A DNA stretch of 6,308 bases from Legionellaceae bacterium (lineage in GTDB: Bacteria; Pseudomonadota; Gammaproteobacteria; Legionellales; Legionellaceae), in the NCBI GenBank assembly GCA_027449525.1, contig DAIDLK010000061.1, positions 1 through 6,308 on the forward strand, written 5' to 3'. This document shows positions 1 to 6,308 of this stretch, piece after piece (position 1 is the stretch's first letter; each line of letters begins with the position of its first letter). Under the pieces are notes generated by a model. The model worked only from the letters and a program-made list of their open reading frames with translations. It did no database searches and was not told where the DNA came from. The translations under genes and the position numbers were made by a program.

Positions 1-1897
1 GGTGGTCATTAGTGTCCCCATTTCTAAAGGCGATTAATGCAGACGGACCTCCAATTTTTTTAAAGCCTAATGAACTTAGTAATCCTCTAGCTTCTGGTGA
101 GACATTAGCCGTTGGGACAGTACTCACAGGACTTGGTGGCGTAATGCTAAATTTCGCAGCAAGACCGTTAGAAACAGCCAGGATAAAGGGATTAGAGGCT
201 TCGGCTGCACTCGGATTAATCGTGGTGTAAGTAAGTGGTGAGGTAAATGAATTGTCAACAAGACCTTGAATGGCTTCGGAAAGGGTACTTTCGTAAGCAT
301 TATCTACAAATCTAGAGAATTTATTAAATTGAACTATTTTTAACTGAAGCCGCTGCAAATAAGCTCTAGCCTCAATTTTTTGCGCTTCAGTCAGCACAAT
401 AGGAGGCTCTTTACCGATAGTGGGAGGTGATGGTTTTAGTGCCTCATCCTTAAACTCCAAATTAAAGAGTTTTTGAATGCTTTGGTTAAGCATTTCCTTG
501 TTTTTAGATTCGTTTCCTAATTTAATATCTGATAGTATCATATATAGATCAATTGATTTCTGTCGCTCTTCTAAAAGTACTTCACTTTTACTATATGAAG
601 GTTTTGTGAGTTGTTTATCAATAAATGTTCTTGTTTCTCTAGTATTTTTTATTAAAAGTAGTAATGTATCTGTGCCAGATTTAGTTAGAAGACCTTCGCT
701 ATTGAGTTGAAATTTATTTTTAAAGACATCACGTTTAACAGTTAATTGTGCAGCTTGATAACTTTTGATATGTCTACTAGCTTCAGCCTTATTTTCTGAA
801 GTTCTAACTTGAGGTGCAGGGGAAAATGTTCCTCTGCATGAGTATGAGGTGTCAGTTCCATCGTTATCTATTGAACCTTTACCACTACTATTATCTAATC
901 GTATGACATTTGCTATGTTATCCGGGAGGATTTCAACATTGGTATGCTTATCTTTTCTTTTATCATGACCATAGCAATACTTAAATCTTCCTGTCTGATC
1001 GAACCCTCCGCCATCACCATTCGCAAGCTCTTCCTCTCTCCTCCAGGTTACCTCGTAAGCAGGTCCTGAATTATCGAAAAGTGCAGTAAGAATACTTGCG
1101 TCATTTGATTGGATATAATCTTGGAATCTTGAGTTAATTGTTGCGATAAATTGTTTGATGCTTTCGTTGTTTGTTAGATCAGGAGCCGATACTCCAAACT
1201 GCTCTGCAAGCCGCGGTGCAAGATTAGGAAAATTCATTGGTGCATGAGAATAAAGGGTTAACTGACCTCCCTCCTCTGAGTAATCGAGTAACAGCAGTTT
1301 TTTAAAGTAATTTTCAGCCATTGATTTCAGATCATCAAATCTCACACGACCGTCTTTAACAGATTTGACTAATTCTAAAAAAGAGTCGCCTTGACCTGAG
1401 CGCCTACCTTTTCCATCCTCTGCTTCATAAAAACCTATATTATGATGAATGCGCCGTTCAACTTCGTCGACGTCTGCTGCACCTAATAAACATTTCATCG
1501 CCTCAATATCGTGGTTGGAAATCATGGCGCGAACCTTCGCACCTTGATTTATTATGGTATCAAGTAATGTTAACGTGTAGGCATCATTCATTCCTCGATC
1601 AGAGATTACGTCCCCAATTAAACGTACCGCAATTTCTTTGTTGACAACTACTATTCCGTCTTTCAAAAAAGCAAGGAGAGCTTGTTCTTGAACACGCGTA
1701 ATCGTACCATTAAATTTATCTTGATAAAGCCGAACAACAAGAGCATAGCTGTCTGGATCAAGTTTAATTACGCCATAATAGTTTAAAGTATCTAATAAGC
1801 GGATAGTATTCCCATGCAGGTCGCCCTCGGTAAATTGAGTGATGGGTGGACCGGCGTATTGTGGTGAGGGTTCTCCACTTAAATTAGCACTGCGCAT
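1..1897 (-). CDS. Wip-like Dot/Icm effector, PPP-fold metallophosphatase (3' end beyond window)
   Basis: I read 632 uninterrupted codons from an ATG at 1897 to the left edge; no stop is reached, so the C-terminus lies outside. Phosphoprotein phosphatase (PPP) metal-site motifs appear in the proper order: GDLHGN (residues 25-30), GDVISDRG plus ND (95-105), SNHD (127-130, replacing the usual GNHE), SHAP (217-220) and YGHD (309-312), then VIRLDNSSGKG (331-341), which resembles the final strand of PPP domains. Residues expected to bind the two metals are D26, H28, D96, N128, H218 and H311. From memory, this variant set is that of the Legionella Dot/Icm effectors WipA and WipB; WipA is reported to be a protein tyrosine phosphatase. 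There is no signal peptide or membrane segment. Residues 225-290 look helical and may be an insertion within the domain. Residues after about 341 match nothing I know; they are rich in K, E, S, N and Q, turning S/P/T-rich after about 585. The start is supported by GGAGA six bases upstream. The gene is more AT-rich than its neighbours. The phosphatase fold is near certain; effector status is inferred from family resemblance. Confidence 0.82.
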   Translation of the reverse strand, partial: MRSANLSGEPSPQYAGPPITQFTEGDLHGNTIRLLDTLNYYGVIKLDPDSYALVVRLYQDKFNGTITRVQEQALLAFLKDGIVVVNKEIAVRLIGDVISDRGMNDAYTLTLLDTIINQGAKVRAMISNHDIEAMKCLLGAADVDEVERRIHHNIGFYEAEDGKGRRSGQGDSFLELVKSVKDGRVRFDDLKSMAENYFKKLLLLDYSEEGGQLTLYSHAPMNFPNLAPRLAEQFGVSAPDLTNNESIKQFIATINSRFQDYIQSNDASILTALFDNSGPAYEVTWRREEELANGDGGGFDQTGRFKYCYGHDKRKDKHTNVEILPDNIANVIRLDNSSGKGSIDNDGTDTSYSCRGTFSPAPQVRTSENKAEASRHIKSYQAAQLTVKRDVFKNKFQLNSEGLLTKSGTDTLLLLIKNTRETRTFIDKQLTKPSYSKSEVLLEERQKSIDLYMILSDIKLGNESKNKEMLNQSIQKLFNLEFKDEALKPSPPTIGKEPPIVLTEAQKIEARAYLQRLQLKIVQFNKFSRFVDNAYESTLSEAIQGLVDNSFTSPLTYTTINPSAAEASNPFILAVSNGLAAKFSITPPSPVSTVPTANVSPEARGLLSSLGFKKIGGPSALIAFRNGDTNDH

Positions 1898-1903
1898 GGT
1901 CAA

Positions 1904-1908
1904 TCTCC
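1904..1908 (-). promoter_or_regulatory. Shine-Dalgarno site of the Wip-like gene
   Basis: GGAGA on the minus strand, six bases before the ATG at 1897. It fixes the start codon. Its GGAG core is the outer end of the inverted repeat at 1905-1939, so it would be base-paired in any transcript that contains both arms. Confidence 0.8.
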
Positions 1909-1939
1909 GTTAGCTATGTAAAAAGTATAGTTAACGGAG
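1905..1939. repeat. 12-base inverted repeat over the promoter and ribosome site of the Wip-like gene
   Basis: The arms CTCCGTTAGCTA (1905-1916) and TAGTTAACGGAG (1928-1939) are reverse complements except for one position (1913 against 1931), separated by 11 bases. No T-run follows on either strand, so it is not a standard intrinsic terminator. The right arm runs into the -10 hexamer and the left arm contains the Shine-Dalgarno sequence. It could be an operator, or a hairpin that hides the ribosome site in transcripts reading through from htrA. Confidence 0.75.
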
Positions 1940-1952
1940 CAGGAAATGCAAA
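1924..1952 (-). promoter_or_regulatory. Putative sigma-70 promoter of the Wip-like gene
   Basis: On the minus strand, TTTGCA (1947-1952, 4 of 6 matches to the -35 consensus) is followed after 17 bases by TATACT (1924-1929, 5 of 6 matches to the -10 consensus). Transcription would begin near 1916-1918 and leave a leader of about 20 bases before the ATG at 1897. The spacing and position in the only sizeable gap between htrA and this gene favour a real promoter. The -10 element lies partly within the inverted repeat at 1905-1939. No obvious match to the PmrA or CpxR sites known to control Legionella effector genes was seen. Confidence 0.5.
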
Positions 1953-1967
1953 TTGTGATTCATTTGC

Positions 1968-3338
1968 TTATACGATGAGCAGAAACAGGGCGCCGGGGCC
2001 GCGGAGAATTTGTACTAATAATTGCTTTTTTTCGCTTTTGGCGATTTTTTGTAAACTCGCGGCGTCTTTGACGGGCTGCTTATTGGCACTAATAATCACA
2101 TCGCCTGGGCGTAAGCCGGCGCGCCAGCCGGCACTGTTTTCGGAGGCTCCCACCACTTGAACGCCGATAATATGCCCGTGCAGTGGGGAGTCTTGCTCGA
2201 AATTACGTAGCGATAAGCCATACAAGAACGGATTGGATGATTGGAGTTTTTGTTCGTGCTTTTTCACGTCCGTGACCAAGGCGGTTAATTTGATGAGTTT
2301 GCCCTGGCGGTTGACCGTAATTTTTGCCTCACTGCCGACGCGTAACAGACTAATCGTCGTTCTTACCTGCGTGGCTTGGATAATTTTGGTGTCGTTAATT
2401 TGCGTAATGACATCGCCTGCTTGCAAGCCGGCTAATTCTGCCGGTGATCCTTCGTTCACCTGGGCAATCAAGGCACCTTGGAAATTATCCCCAAGCCCCA
2501 TGGCTTGGGCTAATTCGGGCGTTAAGTGTTGTACAAAAACGCCCATCAGCCCGCGGTGCACCGAACCAAATTTAATGATTTGCGCCGCAACGTCCCTTAC
2601 CATGTTGATTGGAATAGCAAAACCTATGCCTAAATTACCGCCGTACAGCGAGATAATGGCGGTATTAATTCCAATTAATTCGCCTTTTACGTTGACTAAT
2701 GCCCCACCCGAATTACCCGGGTTAATGGCGGCATCGGTTTGTATGAAGTTTTCGATGCCCTCAATGTTTAAATCACTGCGCTTCATGGCGCTGACAATAC
2801 CAAAAGTTGCCGATTGACTGTTACCAAAGCTGTTTAAGCCAAATGGATTGCCAATGGCAATGACAAAATCGCCCACTTCAATGGCGTCGGAATTGCCAAT
2901 GGGTAAACTTTTTAATTGTTTTGCCTCGACTTTCAGGACGGCTACGTCCGTTTCGCTGTCGGAACCAAGCACTTTCGCTTTGAGCCGTCGGCCATCGTGC
3001 AGGGTAATGGTAATGAGCGTAGCGTGCCGAATAACGTGATCGTTCGTGACAATAAAACCGTGTTCGGGATCAATAATAACCCCGGAACCAATGCTTTGAA
3101 ATTTACGTGGCTTGTTATCCAACGGGCTCAGATTACGTTCGGGTAACGCTGGTGCGTCCTCGTCGTCTTCAGTATTCACCACGCCGTTTGGGATAATGCC
3201 CTGTACCGCCACGTTCACAATGGCCGGCATGGCCGTTTTTAATACCGGAGCCAGAGAGGGCAATAATTCAGGCGTCGCGGGAAGTGCGAATGATGATAGA
3301 CTAAACAGTAAAGTCGATAAATAAACAAAAGAGCGCAT
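1968..3338 (-). CDS. degQ: Periplasmic serine endoprotease, DegQ/HtrA family
   Basis: A 456-residue HtrA protease that degrades or refolds misfolded envelope proteins, acting in the periplasm. The N-terminus is a short signal peptide: R2, hydrophobic residues 5-18, probable cleavage after SSFA or a few residues later. The trypsin-like domain has the full catalytic triad: H101 in TNDHVI, D131 in SETDVAVLKV and S210 in NPGNSGGAL. Two PDZ domains follow, at about 263-355 (MGVFVQHL, later AGLQAGDVI) and 372-454 (AGLRPGDVI). This is the DegP/DegQ layout rather than single-PDZ DegS. The LA-loop region (about 48-82) is short, as in DegQ rather than DegP, and holds an acidic run, EDDEDA. Translation starts 10 bases after the pgeF stop codon; the Shine-Dalgarno AGGA (3347-3350) overlaps that stop, so the two genes are probably co-transcribed. 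Family is near certain; DegQ versus DegP is a judgement from loop length. Confidence 0.95.
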   Translation of the reverse strand: MRSFVYLSTLLFSLSSFALPATPELLPSLAPVLKTAMPAIVNVAVQGIIPNGVVNTEDDEDAPALPERNLSPLDNKPRKFQSIGSGVIIDPEHGFIVTNDHVIRHATLITITLHDGRRLKAKVLGSDSETDVAVLKVEAKQLKSLPIGNSDAIEVGDFVIAIGNPFGLNSFGNSQSATFGIVSAMKRSDLNIEGIENFIQTDAAINPGNSGGALVNVKGELIGINTAIISLYGGNLGIGFAIPINMVRDVAAQIIKFGSVHRGLMGVFVQHLTPELAQAMGLGDNFQGALIAQVNEGSPAELAGLQAGDVITQINDTKIIQATQVRTTISLLRVGSEAKITVNRQGKLIKLTALVTDVKKHEQKLQSSNPFLYGLSLRNFEQDSPLHGHIIGVQVVGASENSAGWRAGLRPGDVIISANKQPVKDAASLQKIAKSEKKQLLVQILRGPGALFLLIV

Positions 3339-3348
3339 TGGTCAAGTC

Positions 3349-4077
3349 CTAGTCTGGTTGAATCCAAATGAATGTGGCTATTCTACCGGTTTGTGCTTGG
3401 CGACGATAGGAGTAATAGTGATTAGTTGCCTCATACGTGCAAAGCGCGGATTGGGTGATACTGGCCACACCCAAGGCGCGTAGAATGGATTCGGCAAGTT
3501 GCGGCAGATTCGCCCGGTAGGTCGTAAAGGTAGCGACTGTATCAGGGTAGCGGCTGCAGAAAGCGTGAATGACTTCCGCACCAACGGTATAACAATTACC
3601 ACAAATGGCGGGCCCTACCCAGGCGATTAACTCACAGGGAGGGCACTGCATTTGTTGTATGGTGCGCTCAATAATCCCGCTAGCTAAACCACGCCAACCG
3701 GCATGCACGGCAGCAATGGTGTCCCCCGCGTGATTGGTCATAACAATCGGCAAGCAATCAGCGGTTAGAATCACCAACGGCTGCCCGCGCAGGCGTGTCA
3801 CTGCCGCATCCGCATGGCGCTCGAAGGTTTGTTCTAACACTACGCAGTTGGTGCTATGCGTTTGCGTTAACCAAGCGGGCTCGTGCGTAAACTGTAATTG
3901 CGCTGATAAGGCACGCCGATTCGCCAGTACGTGGTCAGGGTTGTCGCCCACGTGCAAAGCGAAATTATTGCTCGTATACGGCGCGACGCTGTACCCGCCG
4001 GCCCGCGTTGTGGATAAGGCCTGAACACGAAGTGGTGCCGGCCATTGCGCGCGAATCAACTGAAGTTGTGTGGTCAA
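3349..4077 (-). CDS. pgeF: Peptidoglycan editing factor PgeF (YfiH family, purine nucleoside phosphorylase-like)
   Basis: A 242-residue member of the YfiH/multicopper polyphenol oxidase family, about the same length as E. coli YfiH. In E. coli PgeF hydrolyses wrongly made UDP-MurNAc-L-Ser so that L-Ser does not replace L-Ala in peptidoglycan; relatives also show adenosine deaminase or phosphorylase activity. The metal ligands are present: H74 in TQTHS, C108 in LTADCLPI and H125 in AAVHAGWRG. The C-terminal YYSYRR and GRIATFIWI segments are also typical. Two CxxC pairs are unusual relative to E. coli: C145/C148 and C159/C162. The start is TTG at 4077, preceded by AAGGAG after 11 bases; an in-frame stop at 4108-4110 rules out any much longer form, and the next residues align with the family N-terminus (W12 before LSTTRAGG). 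It follows rluD, as in many gammaproteobacteria, and runs directly into degQ. Confidence 0.95.
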   Translation of the reverse strand: MTTQLQLIRAQWPAPLRVQALSTTRAGGYSVAPYTSNNFALHVGDNPDHVLANRRALSAQLQFTHEPAWLTQTHSTNCVVLEQTFERHADAAVTRLRGQPLVILTADCLPIVMTNHAGDTIAAVHAGWRGLASGIIERTIQQMQCPPCELIAWVGPAICGNCYTVGAEVIHAFCSRYPDTVATFTTYRANLPQLAESILRALGVASITQSALCTYEATNHYYSYRRQAQTGRIATFIWIQPD

Positions 4078-4088
4078 TTTGGGCTTGT

Positions 4089-4094
4089 CTCCTT
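4089..4094 (-). promoter_or_regulatory. Shine-Dalgarno site that decides the TTG start of pgeF
   Basis: AAGGAG on the minus strand, 11 bases before the TTG at 4077. The frame has no ATG or GTG between the upstream stop (4108-4110) and this TTG, so this site is the main support for the rare start codon. Confidence 0.7.
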
Positions 4095-4145
4095 TACTAT
4101 CGTTTCTTTAACGGCCTGCTTAAAAAGATGATAATGAAACGAACG

Positions 4146-4191
4146 ACAGGTTCCTGCTTGTTCGACACTTGGTCGAGCACGGTTTACCTGT
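4146..4191. repeat. Nested inverted repeats in the rluD-pgeF spacer
   Basis: The 133-base spacer 4078-4210 holds an outer pair ACAGGT (4146-4151) and ACCTGT (4186-4191). Inside lies TGTTCGAC (4159-4166) facing GTCGAGCA (4172-4179) across a 5-base loop, with one imperfect pair (G-U in plus-strand RNA, C-A in minus-strand RNA). No T-run follows within a few bases, so it is not a clear terminator. Two copies of AACGAAC (4138-4144 and 4193-4199) flank it. It may be a structured pgeF leader or a protein-binding site. No convincing promoter was found here. Confidence 0.45.
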
Positions 4192-4210
4192 GAACGAACA
4201 TTAGAATACT

Positions 4211-5164
4211 TCAAACGCGTAACGCGCTCAGTAATAATTGCATATCATCGGGTATTTCGGCGGTAAACGATAAATTGGCGTGGCTTATTGGGTGCGTAAA
4301 ACGTAATGTGTGAGCATGCAGCGCTTGGCGCTTGAAGGCACTAATCGCGTCTCGCTGTGCCGGAGATACCCCCGCGGGGTAGCGAGTGCGGTTGGTGTAC
4401 AACGGGTCACCGACGATAGGGTGCTTGATGTGGGTTAAGTGCACACGAATTTGATGCGTGCGTCCGGTCATCAATTTTACGTTGAGTAAGGTGCAGCCGG
4501 CTAGGTGTTGTTGAACAGAAAATAACGTAACCGCCGGTTTACCATTAGGTAGTACGGCCATTTTGAGCCGTTGCTGTGGTGAGCGACCAAAGCCGGTTTC
4601 GATAACCCCACCGCTTAGCACGTTGCCAAGCACCAGGGCCAAGTATTCGCGCTCAATTTGGCGTGCTTGCATTTGCCGGACTAAATCGGTGTAAGCCGCT
4701 TCGGTTTTGCCGATCATCAGCAGGCCGGTGGTGTCTTTATCGAGGCGATGAATCAGGCCGGCTCGTGGTAAATGCTGTAGGCTTGCGTCGTGGTGCAAGA
4801 GCGCATTGACGAGGGTGTGACTTGGGTTGCCGGCACCTGGGTGCGCAATCAGGCCTGCTGGTTTGTTGATCACTAAGCAGTGTTCATCTTCAAATACGAT
4901 GGTCAGGGGAATCGCTTCTGCAAGTGCAGTACAGGCTGGTGACTTGTTGTTTAAAACGTTGACCTGGCAGGTCACTTGCTCGCCACCGTGCACTTTGTCT
5001 TTCAGTTTTTGGAATGGAGGCTGCAGGGTAATGCGGCCGGTTTTAAACCAATTGGATAGTTGCGCCCGCGAATAATCTGGAAACAATAGGGCGAGCGCTT
5101 TGTCCAAGCGTAACCCGTAATAATCGGTCGGAATCAACCGCTGAACAACGTCAATTTCAGGCAT
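4211..5164 (-). CDS. rluD: 23S rRNA pseudouridine synthase RluD
   Basis: A 317-residue RluA-family pseudouridine synthase, close to E. coli RluD (about 326). RluD makes the pseudouridines at positions 1911, 1915 and 1917 in helix 69 of 23S rRNA, at the intersubunit bridge. An S4-like RNA-binding domain fills about residues 15-75 (LDKALALLF, then [15 protein letters not shown]). The catalytic domain starts at about 85, with [13 protein letters not shown] (98-110) and the signature [11 protein letters not shown] (139-149), where D142 is the catalytic aspartate. [12 protein letters not shown] and HPIVGDPLY are further family motifs. The S4 domain and these motifs fit RluD better than RluA, which has no S4 domain; RluC is the main alternative, but the pgeF neighbour favours RluD. 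The ATG (5162-5164) lies inside the end of miaB, and no good Shine-Dalgarno is seen before it, so translation is probably coupled to miaB. Confidence 0.93.
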   Translation of the reverse strand: MPEIDVVQRLIPTDYYGLRLDKALALLFPDYSRAQLSNWFKTGRITLQPPFQKLKDKVHGGEQVTCQVNVLNNKSPACTALAEAIPLTIVFEDEHCLVINKPAGLIAHPGAGNPSHTLVNALLHHDASLQHLPRAGLIHRLDKDTTGLLMIGKTEAAYTDLVRQMQARQIEREYLALVLGNVLSGGVIETGFGRSPQQRLKMAVLPNGKPAVTLFSVQQHLAGCTLLNVKLMTGRTHQIRVHLTHIKHPIVGDPLYTNRTRYPAGVSPAQRDAISAFKRQALHAHTLRFTHPISHANLSFTAEIPDDMQLLLSALRV

Positions 5165-6308
5165 ATTCTGCCGCGGTTAGCGTGCCACGCAAGGAGTTGG
5201 GCAAGGATTCCGTGACGAGCACTTCGACAAATTTTCCTTGTAATTCCCTAGGTCCGGTAAAATTGACGACCCGATTGCATTCGGTGCGCGCAGCCCATTG
5301 TGCGTGATTTTTTTTTGACACACCGGTCACTAACACACGCTGTGTGGTGCCAACGAGTGCTAAGCTGTAGCGGCTAGCTTGTTGCAGTAAGCGTTCTTGC
5401 AAAATGCTCAGCCGTTGTTTTTTAACTTCCATGGGCGTGTTATCGGGTAAATTAGCGGCAGGTGTGCCCGGTCTTGCGCTGTAAATAAAACTAAACGATA
5501 CATCAAAACCAAGTTCGTGCACTAGATTTAACGTGTCTTCAAAGTCGCGATCCGTTTCGCCAGGAAAACCAACAATGATATCTGTGGAGAGACGTATGGT
5601 TGGACGTACTTGGCGTAATTTACGAATTTTGGCCTTGTACTCCAGGCTCGTGTAACCGCGCTTCATGAGATTAAGAATACGATCAGAACCACTTTGCAGC
5701 GGCAAATGCAAATGATTCGCTAATTGCGGCACTTCCGCGTAAGCGTTAATGAGGTTGTCAGAGAAAGCAATCGGGTGCGAGGTGGTGAAGCGAATGCGGT
5801 CAATACCGTCGATAGCGGCAACGTAATGAATTAATAACGCCAAATCAGCCAAGCCGCCTTGGTGCATTAACCCGCGATAATCGTTAACATTTTGTCCGAG
5901 TAAATTAATTTCACGCACACCCTGGCTAGCGAGCTGGAAGCATTCCGCGAGTACGTCGTCAAACGGGCGGCTGATTTCTTCTCCACGCGTATAAGGCACG
6001 ACGCAATAGCTACAGTATTTACTGCAGCCTTCCATAATGGACACAAAGGCCACAGGACCTTCAGCACGGGCGGGGGGAAGATGATCAAATTTTTCAATTT
6101 CGGGGAAACTGATGTCAACCACCGGTTGTTTGGACTGCAATCGTTGTTCTAATAATTGGGGTAATCGGTGCAATGTTTGGGGTCCAAATACCATGTCAAC
6201 GTACGGTGCTCGGTTTAAAATACTCCTGCCTTCTTGGCTGGCCACGCACCCGCCAACACCAATTAACACGTGCGGATTTTTTTGTTTGAATTTGCGCCAC
6301 TGGCCGAG
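5157..6308 (-). CDS. miaB: tRNA-2-methylthio-N6-dimethylallyladenosine synthase MiaB (5' end beyond window)
   Basis: MiaB is a radical SAM methylthiotransferase that adds the methylthio group to i6A37 of tRNAs reading UNN codons, after MiaA has added the isopentenyl group. The frame is open to the right edge (383 residues, beginning LGQWRKFKQ), matching E. coli MiaB from about residue 63. The GTG at 6267-6269 is therefore internal, not the start. The third cysteine of the auxiliary cluster (GVGGC, fragment residue 21) is present; the first two lie outside. The radical SAM motif CxxxCxxC is at fragment residues 95, 99 and 102 (codons 6003-6026) within [21 protein letters not shown]-domain landmarks such as [20 protein letters not shown] and [13 protein letters not shown] follow, then a C-terminal TRAM domain (about the last 65 residues). 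The protein ends soon after PNSLRG, lacking the roughly 20-residue tail of E. coli MiaB. Its TGA (5157-5159) lies inside rluD, an 8-base overlap. Confidence 0.97.
   Translation of the reverse strand, partial: LGQWRKFKQKNPHVLIGVGGCVASQEGRSILNRAPYVDMVFGPQTLHRLPQLLEQRLQSKQPVVDISFPEIEKFDHLPPARAEGPVAFVSIMEGCSKYCSYCVVPYTRGEEISRPFDDVLAECFQLASQGVREINLLGQNVNDYRGLMHQGGLADLALLIHYVAAIDGIDRIRFTTSHPIAFSDNLINAYAEVPQLANHLHLPLQSGSDRILNLMKRGYTSLEYKAKIRKLRQVRPTIRLSTDIIVGFPGETDRDFEDTLNLVHELGFDVSFSFIYSARPGTPAANLPDNTPMEVKKQRLSILQERLLQQASRYSLALVGTTQRVLVTGVSKKNHAQWAARTECNRVVNFTGPRELQGKFVEVLVTESLPNSLRGTLTAAEYA

Noticed and set aside
12..710. Plus-strand open frames at 12-230 and 477-710
   Set aside because: Both lie antisense within the long phosphatase gene, have no recognisable motifs, and their proteins look like shadow translations.
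1905..1939. Intrinsic terminator for degQ
   Set aside because: The inverted repeat is strong but no T-run follows it on the minus strand, and its 3' arm contains the ribosome site of the next gene.
1975..3324. Several plus-strand open frames, the longest 194 codons at 2233-2817
   Set aside because: All are antisense to degQ, whose triad and PDZ domains are intact; the products have no domain or credible ribosome site.
4128..4133. TATCAT on the minus strand as a -10 box for pgeF
   Set aside because: No acceptable -35 hexamer lies 16-18 bases upstream, so a promoter cannot be supported.
4008..4193. Plus-strand 61-codon frame crossing the pgeF start and the spacer
   Set aside because: It begins with GTG inside pgeF on the opposite strand, matches nothing, and is of chance length.
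6267..6269. GTG as the start of miaB
   Set aside because: The frame stays open upstream to the window edge, and those residues match the interior of E. coli MiaB.
1..6308. CRISPR arrays, tRNA or rRNA genes, insertion sequences, phage attachment sites
   Set aside because: No spaced repeats, cloverleaf, rRNA-like sequence, transposase or terminal repeats were seen; nearly all bases lie within the five minus-strand genes.

Overview
The window looks like a piece of gammaproteobacterial chromosome, most likely from the order Legionellales. Four conserved housekeeping genes on the minus strand read right to left: miaB, rluD, pgeF and a degQ-type htrA. Their proteins resemble the Escherichia coli orthologs closely; MiaB is almost alignable by eye. 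The Legionellales assignment rests on the fifth minus-strand gene, at the left end. It encodes a PPP-fold metallophosphatase with the motif set I associate with the Dot/Icm type IV effector family Wip (WipA/WipB of Legionella). I cannot name a genus. The housekeeping part, at roughly 45-55% GC in sampled lines, seems richer than typical Legionella.

Layout from right to left, which is the direction of transcription: miaB enters from beyond the right edge (5157-6308, N-terminus missing). It overlaps rluD (4211-5164) by 8 bases. A 133-base spacer with nested inverted repeats leads to pgeF (3349-4077, TTG start). Ten bases later comes htrA/degQ (1968-3338), whose Shine-Dalgarno sequence overlaps the pgeF stop codon. 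A 70-base spacer carries a promoter-like sequence and a near-perfect 12-base inverted repeat. Then the effector-like phosphatase gene runs from 1897 off the left edge (at least 632 codons, no stop). All five genes share one strand. No plus-strand gene, tRNA, rRNA, CRISPR array or insertion sequence was found.

The four housekeeping genes cover tRNA modification (MiaB), 23S rRNA pseudouridylation (RluD), correction of peptidoglycan precursors (PgeF) and periplasmic protein quality control (HtrA). They share no single pathway but are packed like an operon. The left-end gene differs: it has its own likely promoter, is clearly more AT-rich (two sampled lines are about 27-28% GC), and its family acts on host proteins after secretion. 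It is the accessory, and most interesting, element here. Its catalytic domain seems to be followed by about 290 or more residues of unrecognised sequence, and its start region has a dyad that could control it at the DNA or RNA level.
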